Positions 12,401-23,118 of a stretch of 64,000 bases of DNA are shown here, one piece after another. The stretch lies in NCBI GenBank assembly GCA_914767715.1, contig OU612071.1, positions 5,706,001 through 5,770,000 on the forward strand, written 5' to 3'. Below the pieces are notes generated by a model, which had not been told where the DNA came from, did not search any database, and saw nothing but the letters and a program-made list of their open reading frames with translations. Position 1 is the stretch's first letter. Each line of letters starts with the position of its first letter. Both the position numbers and the translations under genes were made by a program. This DNA is from Membranipora membranacea (taxonomy: Eukaryota > Bryozoa > Gymnolaemata > Cheilostomatida > Membraniporidae).

Positions 12401-13067
12401 TGACCCACTCACAATCTGGGAATATTCCACAATTTCTCACAAAACTGAAGGTAGCGCCCAATTCAATACTCTTAACTTTTTGGATAGTGAGTGGGAGGAG
12501 AGTGCTGAAAACAGAGTCGCCAGATTTGCTCTGTTCTGTAAAGGTACTACTGAAACAAGTTTCAAACAATTAAAACTCAAGTTCAAGGGTGTCGATGTAA
12601 GGAATGACTTAACTGTACTTGAAGTTCATGCCCACAGTGCGAGATTGAGTTCCCTGTACTCTAAAATAGTTGAAGATCAAAACTGCAAATCTGATTTTGA
12701 AAACTTTGTTGAGCAGTATCAACAACTCGCTGGACGGAAGAACATAGCTGGAAAAGTTGAATTTGCTGCATCCCTTCTGGCAAGTGAATCTGTTGTGAAA
12801 TCAGTTGTCTCTGATTACCTCCAGGACAAAACCGTTCCAAAGTCATGCCGTTTCCCTACGATGGGGATAATGCTCAAGCTCCTCCCAAGGCCGAACAGGT
12901 TATGTACAGGTAATGTCAATTTGATTGGCGCTTCTGCAAATCCTGGCCCCAGCCCACACATGGCTCTGCCCACCGACAACAAAGCTCATATAAGAGTTTC
13001 TAGAGGTGATTTGGAAGCGAATACGTTGCTGCAGCTGATAGAGATTCACCTAAAAAAGCTGAAGTGA
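9419..13067 (+). CDS. Unrecognised multi-exon gene 1, paralogue of gene 2 (5' end not found)
   Basis: Four exons join in phase 0: 9419-10015, 10261-10986, 11532-12068 and 12159-13067 (TGA), about 922 residues. All boundaries have AG acceptors and GT donors. I do not recognise the family. Segment 1 has a CTTC motif and ISTFHTK. Segment 2 begins with an acidic Asp-Ser-Asp-Gly-Gly run (residues ~208-245) followed by RWEIST. Segment 3 has GWSVST and segment 4 has WEYSTISHK, so a W-x-x-S-T-like motif recurs every ~180-240 residues. The C-terminus carries LLPRPN and ends in a helix-like, Lys-rich IEIHLKKLK. No signal peptide or membrane segment is visible, although the true N-terminus is missing. 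The first exon opens in phase 0 from an acceptor, so upstream exons probably exist; the first in-frame ATG is at 9464. The layout matches gene 2 at 33.7-41.5 kb, except that two introns present there are absent here. Confidence 0.8.
10339..10392 (+). repeat. Exonic 15-bp minisatellite (Asp-Ser-Asp-Gly-Gly)
   Basis: Inside exon 2 of gene 1, the 15-mer GACTCAGATGGGGGC is repeated about 3.6 times (10339, 10354, 10369, 10384) with few changes, and looser copies precede it. Each unit encodes DSDGG, so copy-number change keeps the frame. Gene 2 has a Ser/Asp-rich stretch at the same place (37984-38118) without the tandem structure, so the expansion is specific to gene 1. Confidence 0.9.
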
Positions 13068-14600
13068 GACAGTAAGACAGCAATTGCGATTGTCATCCAA
13101 TGTCCCAATGTCCAATCAAAAGGCACATATGAAGAATCGAAAACAATCATCTTTGTTTGACAATCATATTAGGGTGATATCCATACCTGTAGTGCAGAGA
13201 GTTTTTTTTGGACGATATGGTAATGATTGTGATGGTCACTTGTCTACATTTATTTTTCTTTGAGCTTACTAATGCAATGGGTTGTGAAACAGACAACAAT
13301 GCTCTCCTTCTGTGACTTGAACCCACCACTCATGGTAACCCAGTATTCTGGTAATGAGTAGCCCTGTTCCCATCCCATGTACAGTTAATGGTAGTTTTGG
13401 AAGTATCAACATTTGTATCTATCTATCCTAGCAATTTTGTCTATCATGACTTTTAACCTCATTAACCTCATATCATTTCATCGAAACTACTATGAAAATC
13501 TACTATTAATATTATCATGATTATTGTAACGTTACCTGTTTGTAATAAACGCATGTTATATTGGTATATTTTGTGTTACTCTTTTCATTCTGACAAGAGA
13601 GTAGGCTAGCCCATACTCTCAGTTCAACACTAATTATATGATAATGCACTAAAAAGATATACAATTATACGTTTTCAACAACTTTTTAATACTCACAACA
13701 ATACGTTGTGTGTCTTACCTTCTTTTATGTGAATTATATTGTTCACGGTGCCATCGAATAAATAGCAGAATAGTAGACTGTTTTTGATCCCTTGCCTTTT
13801 TTTGTATACAATAAAACATAATGAATTTTCACAGTTAGATTTCTCAGTAAACAATGAATCTATTGCTCATCCATTGTACGTTACGTTGTCGGATATAAGC
13901 TATATTGGTTGGTAATATAAATTCTAATGTCTACATCCACTTAGTCTTGGGATATAATTGCACATGCCTGGCTATTCATTTCAGAGACGCTCGTAATATT
14001 TCAAGAATCTGGTGTGATGTTTGGTATAGGTAGCTTGACACCAGGTATAGCATTACTTGACACGGGAAGAAAACTCAAGTGGCAGCAAAACCCGACTGGC
14101 AAAAACTCTCAGCCACTAAACCAGATTGAACAGTCTTTATCCTACATCTCTCAAGAGAGATAACTCCTCAGTTATTTAGATATTATAATACACAAAGACC
14201 AATGCATGTCACAATCAGGCAGTTACTCATGATAAAGTTATGTCGGATTTGCATGGTAAAAAAATTCAATGCTCTACTTGGCATGAATTATTGATGGTGG
14301 TCAGAGTCCCTCCCATAAGGGCAGGTGACTCTCTGCATTATGATGTCACTATGAACAGACTGAGTAACGCAGTATGAAAATCCCCAATCGGCAACGGCGG
14401 GCAAGGGTTTAGGGTCACTACCCCCACAATCCACATGCGCTTAAGGGGGCCTGTTAACTAGGGCGGTCAAATAAGACTTAGTGTAGAAAACATGCATTGG
14501 CCTTTAGGTATTTTCTAATAAAAACTTGGAGGAAGGAGGATAACAAATAAAGGAATATTAGGCAGGCAGAGTTTTTTCCATGTTCTTAAGAGGGGACAAC
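13068..14600. other. 3' flank of gene 1, no further gene seen
   Basis: This is AT-rich non-coding sequence. A candidate polyadenylation signal AATAAA for gene 1 is at 13544-13549, about 480 bp past the stop. From about 14610 to 14790 the sequence matches 45550-45740, which is flank shared between collagen C4-like units A and C. Confidence 0.5.
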
Positions 14601-14817
14601 TTCCTGATTGGCAGTACCGTGACAGTTTGTCCCCCGACCAACACAAACAAAGTATTATGGGTTTAGATTTTTGGGGACAAAGAATATGTAAGATTGCAGT
14701 TCTGGTACAAGATGTATGTATGTTGTAGATTTATTAATTGAAGTGAGAAATTATCCCATATAGATGACATATCACATACGGTATATGCCACATATCACAA
14801 ACCCATAACCAAATGTT

Positions 14818-16365
14818 TTATCTGGAGCATACAGCACATGTGAGCTGTTTATCTTTATCATAAGGTGGGCAGTGACCAGTATCTCCAGAACCGCTGCAGT
14901 CTGCCTTTACAAAGTACAGGAGAGCTCCATCATGATTGGCTGACATTCCTGTTACAAAATTTCGAAGAATTATGAGTGATTGTCGAAGAGTGACGTAACA
15001 AAATAAAGTGCATTCTAAATGAGCAATAAAAACCGTTGTTGGCGACGGGTGTTGAATGAATGGCAGCATTGTTGTTAAATACATTACAGCATTGTTGTTA
15101 AATACGATACATCATTGTTGTGAAATACAATACAGCATTTTTATACAACCAATATCGTTCAAAATCCTTTGTTGGATCAGACTAAGTACCTAAACTATGT
15201 CTTAGCATGCTACATGGGGTGCACCAACAAACCCTCTACTATGAATTTTTCATAAAACTGGTTATTGGCCACATAGAACTGGACTTTTTCTGTAATGGAA
15301 GATTATTTTACTGAACCAAAAACGTCATTATTTATTCCTCTCTGCAATAAGGAAAAATCTGTTTGGAATATATAGTTACCACAATGCACTACATCAATCC
15401 TGTTATTGGTTATTGAGCCCATTGTAGATATATGACCTTCAGAAGGACATCTGGGTCCACATAAACAAAAATTGATCGTTCGTCTAATTGCTGTGACGAA
15501 TGAGCTCTGCCTGAGGTATCGTTCCTGAATCAATAAAGTAAAAAAATGAAATATTTTGTTTCAGTTTATTCAGCTCACCATGTATGTATTCAGGAAAGGC
15601 ATCCACACAGAGATATGTAGAGGGTGTATAACCCATACTGTCTCCGTTACTCATCAGATAACCTTCAGACAGAGAGAAATACTTGAGTATAGTGAATCGG
15701 CGGTAATATTTTGTATCAGACTTTAACTCATTACGTTTACGTTGTCAAAAGTCTGTGACCAAGTACAATACCCACTTGCACCATACGTTATGTTCGCAAA
15801 CCGGCTAATTCCTGATGCCTTTCGACAGCTATTACTTTAAATGTCTTCGTTGATATAAGGATTCATATGCTGAAACTTGTTCACATGATAAATCAAGAGA
15901 GTAAAATGTTTTATTGTAAAAGGGCCTATGAGAAACCCTCTAAGCTAATTTGTGACTATGGTTATCATTTCTTTGATTGAGGAAGATTAAAGTATGCTTC
16001 TATTTAACACCTCGAGAGTAATGATATCCTAGAGGAGTAACTATTGGATGGAGTTATTAGATGATTAGATGATTTTTGATGTTAGATAACTAATTGATTT
16101 TAGTTTAGTTGCAAACTGTTGATATAAAGTAAAGAGGGTGAGTAGATGATAGCTAGCAATAATGTTTTTGTTGCTAAAGCATTTGAGAAAGGCCAATTTT
16201 CTCTCTTGCAAACATTTTAACATCAAGAGTAAAGGAAAAAAACTGAGTCTCTTGTCCAGCTCGAGGGGCAGGAAGTGGGACCAGGGAGCGTCATGGTTGC
16301 TGATCTGGGAGCATAGCAGCGGGCACATGGGACGTTCTGCTGATAATCTGAGTCAGGGAAAGGTC
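14818..16365 (-). pseudogene. Short-chain collagen C4-like C-terminal domain, unit A (probably broken)
   Basis: Three minus-strand exons are seen: 16243-16365 (NVPCARCYAPRSATM...CPSSWTRDS), about 15568-15653 (GYLMSNGDSMGYTPSTYLCV) and 14818-14948 (NHDGALLYFVKAD...LTCAVCSR, stop). The paired cysteines and the GALLYFV/LTCAVC signature belong to the C-terminal domain of short-chain collagen C4-like proteins, secreted matrix proteins known mainly from invertebrates. The first exon has lost a codon relative to units B and C, and the base after TCAG is T where B and C have a GT donor, so splicing to the next exon in frame looks impaired. The more 5' exon (GGG...YGAEYQ) found in unit C is absent; its position is overtaken by the foldback element at 16841-17459. 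No Gly-X-Y stretch is visible. Confidence 0.75.
15064..15140. repeat. Short minisatellite, ~24-bp unit
   Basis: About three imperfect copies of a unit resembling CAGCATTGTTGTTAAATAC lie in the last intron of C4-like unit A. Units B and C do not show it. Confidence 0.75.
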
Positions 16366-16840
16366 CTGAAAATAAAAAAACACACTGTATTTTGATGGTT
16401 GTAAAGTATAACAAGCTAGTGCGGTTGTGTAAAATCAAGGTCATGTCACATCCACATCTAAAAACTTGGCAAGGTATTAGTGGTTGCCAACATTTAGGGC
16501 GAAGCTCCAGTATCTGCGCCAATTTCTTTGAGTTTGGAGCCCAGCAGACCAAGATTTCTAACACATGATTTCCTACGGCTAGCCGGCAAGTGAAGACTAC
16601 TTCTACTGATCAAGTTTTCAAGCGTTGCCTCTTGTTTTGAGGGCTTTTTATGGTTTAGCCAACGCTTTAAGTTACTACTACTCTACGCTCCATGTGTTTG
16701 CCACATTTAGGGTGCCGGTCAAAGGTTTGACACCTTGGATAACAGAACATCTACGAGCATAATACAATAACATAGACTTATTGCACACAAACTTGAAGTT
16801 GAATCAGGACACGTTGGCTTTGTGGTTGAGTTTTACTTTA

Positions 16841-17459
16841 AGCATCTCAGCACTTAGTGGTAGCAAGTTGACAGCAGTGTTTTAGGTGTTCTAAGCTGTC
16901 AGGCTCATTTTCATGTCAGCACAGGGTATTAAGTGACTCTTTCCCATCCATATAATTGCTGCAGTATTATCATTCAATTCTTTACAGTGACATGGCCGTG
17001 AGGTATATACACTGCTGTGTACAGGATCCAGCATGTACTTTGGTTTCCAATTTCCGTTAATTCCCGTCTGTTTGAAACATAGAATTTAGCCTGTCACTGC
17101 ACCACACTTTTTAGCTGTGCTTAGATCTGTGCAGTGTGATTGGAGGGCATAAGCATGTAAAATTTAATATGCTGTTTTCTGGTTCATTTTCTGTGTGTGG
17201 TCTTGCTTGTGTGCAAAGGTTAAATTCTGTGTTTCAAACAGACGGGAATTAACTGTGATTGAAAACCAAAGTGCATGTTGGATACTATAGACGGCAGTGT
17301 ATGCCTCACGGCCATGTCACTCTGAAGGATGATAACGCTGCAACAATTTAATGTGTTGGAAAGAGTCACTTAACAGCCTGAGCTGACATTAAAAAGAGCC
17401 TGAGCTTAGAACACCTAAAACACTACTATCTACTTGTTAGCACTAAGTGTGGAGACGCT
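16841..17459. mobile_element. Foldback / long-TIR non-autonomous element
   Basis: The two halves are imperfect reverse complements over about 230 bp each: 16841-17095 against 17229-17459, with a ~130-bp unpaired centre. Shared landmarks include GTGTTTTAGGTGTTCTAAGC near the outer ends, GGCCGTGAGG in the middle and TTTCAAACAGACGGGAATTAA near the inner ends. No transposase frame is present. It lies directly upstream of C4-like unit A, where homology to unit C stops. No clear target-site duplication was found. Confidence 0.8.
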
Positions 17460-17628
17460 GTTTTGATTTTTGTTCCATCCCTTAAGCTTCATGGTTATAA
17501 TACGCGATCTTAGTGTAACGCATCATAGCCTATATGAGTTTAATTTAGCTAGAGCTTAATTTCGGTACTAAATTTCGCTAGTACTAAATTTCACTAGTAG
17601 GCTTACTAGTGAAAATTAAAGAAAATTT

Positions 17629-17690
17629 CCAAGCTGGGATTCGAACCCAGGGCATAATCCTCCATCTGATTGCAAGATGTTTAAATATGT
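17629..17690 (-). mobile_element. tRNA-related SINE fragment
   Basis: The minus strand carries a perfect RNA polymerase III B-box, GGTTCGAATCCC, preceded by an anticodon-arm-like sequence (TTGCAATCAGA). The A-box half is not recognisable and no acceptor stem pairs, so this is a SINE head fragment and not a tRNA gene. Confidence 0.45.
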
Positions 17691-17849
17691 TTAATTATAG
17701 GAGCTTGAAGCTTAAAGAGTACAACTAGAGATACTGAGAGTGAATCGAGAAGCACAACTTAAGGTTAGAAACTAAAGTGTCAGAGGTTTTTTTTGTATAA
17801 GCATACAAAATACAGGCAAAACTTTACGTACGTACACGGTACCCCCCCC

Positions 17850-17965
17850 AATTAGAGTCGTCGTACGCGGTATATTCACAGGCAGATAGAGTCATCGTAA
17901 TCGGTATATTTCCAGGCAGATAGAGTCGTCGTACTCGTTATAGAGAGTCGGCGTACTCAGTATAA
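17850..17965. repeat. Minisatellite around GATAGAGTCGTCGTACTCGG
   Basis: Four imperfect copies of a ~38-bp unit containing TAGAGTCGTCGTA and GGTATATT follow a short C-run. It is richer in CpG than its surroundings. No coding role is evident. Confidence 0.75.
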
Positions 17966-18523
17966 ATAGGCAATGCGCGTGGTTGCAGTGGCGGGTATCG
18001 CCGCCTTAGGGTAACCCCCTCAAGATCCTCTACAACTGCAACATGCACAAAACTGTCTGGTAGTGTGCCAGATTGCAGTCAATGTGTTATTTCTTACCTG
18101 ATTGGATGTAAGGATCCAAACACCAGGCAATCAAAGCCAACACATTGTCTAGTAACCTCAAATTGCTATAGAAGAACAGAATAAGTGAAACTGTTTCTCA
18201 AGTTTATTTTCACTATAGCTACTATCTTACATGTGACAATAAAGTTGACCACAAATTGGACACATTTTAAAACTCTAAAAATAGACAAACTCTCTTATGG
18301 CATTATAATATCACAAAAATAGCGAGCACACTTCTGTCATTTGAGCAAAGTGTTGGTGTTGTATTGATTCGACTTTATGCGTCCTCCTAGCTTAATCCAG
18401 CTTGATTTGAAAACAACTAAAATTGGACGAATATATGAAAATAAAACTAAACATCAGAATGTCGCTTATATTGAGCAATTAAAAAAGGTCAAGTTTGACA
18501 CACTATATGGCAGTTGTTACTAT

Positions 18524-18601
18524 GGTGATAGCCTTAGGTCTTCACAAGAACCCATCGATTGTGGTGATAGCCTTAGGTCTTCACAAGAACCCATCGATTG
18601 A
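18524..18601. repeat. 39-bp perfect tandem duplication
   Basis: The segment starting GGTGATAGCCTTAGG at 18524 is repeated at 18563 with almost no change, giving two copies of a 39-bp unit. The short open frames across it simply repeat the translated unit. It looks like a recent slippage or duplication event. Confidence 0.9.
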
Positions 18602-18762
18602 GGGGCAGATGTTATTACGGTCCCCAGTGTGGATGGATAGTGAAGTGAAGTGGTCTAACTTTCTGAGGCTGAGTGTAGTGTGACCTCACGTTATCAGCTC
18701 TATTTGCCTGTCTGTAGGCTGGCAGGTGGTGCCAGCTCTGTAGCTCTTGCCTACAACAGGAT

Positions 18763-18885
18763 AGGATCAGAGATAGCTCAGTGTTAGTGACGCGGATTTG
18801 GTATCATAAGGTCAAGCCCAACCGCGTGCACTGTTTGTCTAGTACTACCAAATTTGGCTGTTGTGGGCCATTCACCCTAGTCGAC
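18763..18885 (+). mobile_element. tRNA-derived SINE (123 bp), copy 1
   Basis: The head resembles a tRNA: TAGCTCAGTGTTAGTGACG fits an A-box and GGTCAAGCCC stands at the B-box position. The body ends in CATTCACCCTAGTCGAC. The second copy at 20593-20715 has the same length, the same GGATCAG start and the same CCCTAGYCGAC end, which defines a family. Mutated promoter boxes and no paired acceptor stem argue against a functional tRNA. Confidence 0.65.
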
Positions 18886-20402
18886 AAGGAAAGTAAAAAT
18901 TATGGTAAGCCACATTGCAATAACCTTCAAATCAATGAAGTTGCGATTATCTCTCCAAAAAGAAACAATAGCAGTTTTGACAAAAGATTGATCACTATTT
19001 GCGTGGTAGGAAATGTTGATCTGTAGTATTATGATGTTTATTCTATCTCTGCAATGGTACTGAAGTAGTTACCGGTAGTTGTTATTTTGCACACAAGATG
19101 ATGGTGGTGGAGGTCAAATATGGGCAGCGATTTTTGGAGGCTGTTGAGCACATCAACTCTTGGCCAAAGAAAATTTTATTGATTGGGCAGGGGAGATAAA
19201 GCTTGCTTTTGAACGTTTAACAGAATAGTTGTCCTCTCACATGGTTTTCTAAGGGATTCCGTCTTTGCATGAATGGGGAGTCTCAGTCAGTTAAAGGCAA
19301 GGCCTCAGGGCAGGTAATATTTACAAACCTGTTATTAAGAGTTTTGGGTCCAAGTAGTCTAACAAGCTGCAGATTTCTCTGCTTTCTCTCTCTGCGTTTC
19401 TGCTCGCCCCTGTAGCTGAGACAAGGTAGATGAGGGTTTCCAGCCTCCCCTGTCTCGAGAGCTGATAATTAGGTTTGGTGTCTGGTATTCATCTTCGGTT
19501 TACCTCCAGTACCCATCAGTCTCATCCCTCCAACTGAGCGGAAAAAGTGCAGAGCTATCTCTTGTTCTGTGGAAGATAATTATCAAAGTTTGCGCATCAT
19601 ACAATTTGATTGATGGATCTGGTGAAAGCTTGAAGGTGAACTTTACTGGTGGGACTGATTAATTTGATGATATTCCTTAGGAGCTTAGCTAGTGGATTTT
19701 TCTGGTATGCTTCAGAATCAAGATCCAAAGTAAAATCCAATCTGAAAACTTCTACCATAAACTGGACAAATATGATTAATGAAACCAAAAAAACTAACTT
19801 AAAACCCAAGAGGTCTAAACTAAAAGACCACATCTACATTCTGCTATTGATATCCTGTACACATTTAGGTAGGTATTATATGTTTGAACCATTTCAAGGT
19901 GAGACGCTAACCTTCATCTGTCGCCTGCTCTAACCACTTAGCTACTTCCTGTTTAGTGTTGGCTGGTTGTGATTTCCTCTTTGGTTCATCGGCTGGAGCA
20001 GTACTACGAAACACCAGATATAATGTTCTTTACAAAGGTTAACGGACAGGAGCTTAGGCTGTTTATAGTAGCAAGGAAAAATACACACAGATGCAATTCA
20101 CACATGTCAAGATAATTTCTTTTTTACAGATGATGATGTTTCACAATTTTCGAGCTGTTTTTGCTTGCAAATTTGAAAACAAAATTTTATTCAATTATAA
20201 GGTCTGCATGAAGGATAATCTGCTTCCGAATTTACAGCTGCAACATTAAACTTTAATGACCTGCATTTGCATCACGCCATAGCACAGTAGTTCCACCTAT
20301 GATTAATCAAAGAAAACATTTAGTGTAACTCTCAAAGATTATTGCCAATGTTTCTGATCTTCTTAAAAGCAACTCGTACAAACCTTGATCTGAGAGCTTT
20401 GT

Positions 20403-20477
20403 CTATAACTTCCTTTCTGATTGAGGATTCTTCTGTAAGTAATCTTCAGCTGCCTCCACAAGATCTGCTTTTATATT
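20403..20477 (-). CDS. Orphan terminal exon of an unidentified minus-strand gene
   Basis: The minus strand has an acceptor (TTACAG) followed by 25 in-frame codons ending in TAG. They read NIKADLVEAAEDYLQKNPQS and then ERKL, a charged, helix-like composition typical of real coding sequence. Exon phase is 0. I could not connect it to an upstream exon: it does not match the expected PPP6C C-terminus (which ends TTPYFL), and the candidates at 20.9-21.0 kb are not convincing. It may end a separate gene or an alternative PPP6C-like transcript, or it may be chance. Confidence 0.4.
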   Translation of the reverse strand, partial: NIKADLVEAAEDYLQKNPQSERKL

Positions 20478-20592
20478 CTGTAACATTTACAAGAAATTTT
20501 GCATGATGACCATATTTGAGAGTTGTCTGCCCCTTGCTCTTGAATAGACAATCCCTGTCATATCAAATATATCAAATGCATTATGCCATAAC

Positions 20593-20715
20593 AGGATCAG
20601 CTGGGTTGGTAGAGCGCTGGACTTTTGACTGCAAGGTAATGTTTCCATCCTCAGTGGTGCCCGTTGGTGCAAACTCCTGATTTGTCTGTCACAGGTCATT
20701 AACCCTAGCCGACCT
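20593..20715 (+). mobile_element. tRNA-derived SINE (123 bp), copy 2
   Basis: A tRNA-like head with a clear A-box (CAGCTGGGTTGGTAGAGCG) and an anticodon-arm-like stretch is followed by a body ending CATTAACCCTAGCCGAC. Length and both ends match the copy at 18763-18885. The flanking short minus-strand open frames are incidental. Confidence 0.65.
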
Positions 20716-20719
20716 CAAA

Positions 20720-23118
20720 AACTAATAACATTCATTCCCCAACCATTGGTAAAATCATGATTCAATATCGGTGTTTACAGCTTGCCAAAACCAGGAAAAT
20801 GACATTGGTCACTCATTACATTTGAATAGTTAGTCAAATGAGGATAAAGTGAAAAGTGAATAACTGAAGAAATTTTTCTTCCTCAGTGAAATCTCATCAA
20901 TATCTACCTTGTATCTATCTTGGCTCTGCAGTGCTATACCCGCAGGTAAAGAATGCCTCGAGTCCATCTGTCTACCTTCTCGTATAGAGCCGCACACAGA
21001 CTGGGCTACAGCAGGTCTATAAAGAGAACCCCCACTGATCACATTATATACTGTTGCATGTAAATCTCTGATCGATAGAGTGAATCAATTCACTTAGTAG
21101 TAGTACCGTCACCAGGAGTTTGGTGTGACGACCTGTGTTCAATTTTATTAATTGGGGTGGTTACATGTTAGGTACTGCTACTAAATTGACTCTAACGATC
21201 AGATATATACACATGATAATAGTGTAATCTCGATGTTAGTGTGAAGAGAACCACATATAACTAAATTGCCAAGTTGTTTTCCAGCCTCGCAGAATCAGAT
21301 CTATCCCCCTTATCACAGGGGAAAACCTGATCGCTGCATTGTAATATCTGAGATGTCCTGTTTATCTCTAGATATTTGTGTTTTACCATAACACTACTCA
21401 AGTAAAAAGAATAGAAATATTGCACATTTGAACTCAAATCGGTCAAATAATAGAATTGCATTGTGGGATAGCTGTATGTTGCTGGGTCCAATCCATATCT
21501 CTATGGTCAAATCTGGTCAATACCATAGGCAGCTAAAGTGTCTGAAAGTTTAGCATTGGAATACCTGACTATGAATACAAGAGTATACTCTTCTCATAAA
21601 AAGATAGGAGCAAAAACCAAGAGTAGAGTCAAATCATACCTGGCCCTTGAGAGGGAGGGGGTAGGAAAGTCACCCCTGATGTCTCCACCCACTGTGCGAA
21701 CTCTACCTATGGTTGGTACTGTAAAAGAAAGAAATTCAAACAGTCAACCAGCTGGCAAACTTGAAGCCGACCCTACATGGGTAAAATCAGTTTGATTGAC
21801 TTTGGTACTTACAATAATGTTTCAATACTAGAATTGCAGGACAACAATCTTGTTATGTCTATGAGACACTAGCCAATGTGTTGGCTCTGATCGGCTCCCA
21901 AGTCGATCAGAGCCAACAGATATGCTAATGAGAAAGTACACTAAGAATTAAATTTCCACTATGTCTCTGTATTATTCAGAGAGGACGTCAGGCCTCCTGT
22001 AGTTTTGGCAAGTCGAGTGGTAAAATTCCCCAGTTGTAGAGGTCGAAGGATGTCTTGACCACCGGACTAAATCTAAAGAAGGGCTGTGCTATAGAGTTTT
22101 GTTATATACTATTATACAATAAAATTAATAACTATATAATAATATTGGTTTCATTGCAGACTATAGTTGAAGAAAATTGACAATAGAGATAGGTCTTGTA
22201 AAACAAACATACCAAGGTCTTTTGACTGTTGTGCCTTTAGGACATAAACGTTATATATGTATCAAATACTCAAGCCTTACAAGTTCACCGAACTTGAGAG
22301 AGTGAGTCATGTGAACTTAATGTTTCAATTACAAACTATCAACAAAATAACATAAAACACCCTGATCTCGGCTTACAGCGTTCAGACTGAAAACCGTCTC
22401 ACAGGAAATTGTTTAGACAAAATTAAAATTACACGTCCAAGTTTCACAAATGAGAACATAATCTTCCAAATTTAGGGTAACTGGCTTTGGCAAGACCTTG
22501 GATATTAGTGTTTCAGAGTGCAGCGAACGGCTGATAGTATCCTAGAATCTACCCTTGAACAGTTATGATCTGTCGTGAGTTACTGGAGCTACTTTGAAGT
22601 GAATTGGACAACAGATCAGTTAGCTCTGGGCAGACAAAACAAAGTACCTGCTACATTTGAAAGTTCACAGCAGAGACAGCAATCAAACAAATGCAAGTAA
22701 GCCAGATACGGTGTTTACAAGGTTCGGGTGAAGTTCGACAGATTTTGGGAATATTGTATTTTTTTGTCAGTGGCACTGTTTTGCAAGCTCAGGGCAGTAT
22801 CACTCTGCACATGTGCGAACTGTTGAGGCAGACGTTCGTCTCTGCAGCATAGGGCTTGAATTAATTCACCTAAACTAAGAACCTAAATTGGAGAAACAAT
22901 GTAAACCCATAATTTAGAAATATTTGGGCCAAAATAGAACACTGGCTTTGATATCTTATAACCTTGAACTCTGGGAGTTGTCTTTCTTGATGGAAGGCAG
23001 CACCACTATTGCTGTGCTGCAGAGATAGACTATGTCACAAGGCTATCATGCAGGCAGAGTGGGGCAGTATTGTCACCCCTGTCACAAAATATACTTCATA
23101 TCGAGTAGAAGACTTTAC
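20720..23118. other. No clear gene between the orphan exon and the PPP6C-like exons
   Basis: The expected last exon of PPP6C (CGNIASI... to TTPYFL) was looked for on the minus strand and not found. The stretch holds one strong hairpin at 21880-21917. Open frames of about 70-85 codons (for example 21538-21795) have no recognisable motif. Confidence 0.45.
21880..21917. repeat. Perfect 14-bp inverted repeat with 10-nt loop
   Basis: GTTGGCTCTGATCG at 21880-21893 pairs perfectly with CGATCAGAGCCAAC at 21904-21917. It could form a cruciform or RNA hairpin, but there is no T-run or gene end beside it. It may be a transposon end or chance. Confidence 0.7.

Noticed and set aside
17629-20715. Possible tRNA genes
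   Set aside because: A- and B-box-like sequences are present but no acceptor stem or full cloverleaf forms; repeated copies point to SINEs.
21538-21795. 85-codon plus-strand frame
   Set aside because: Basic, low-complexity composition without known domain, splice context or duplicate.
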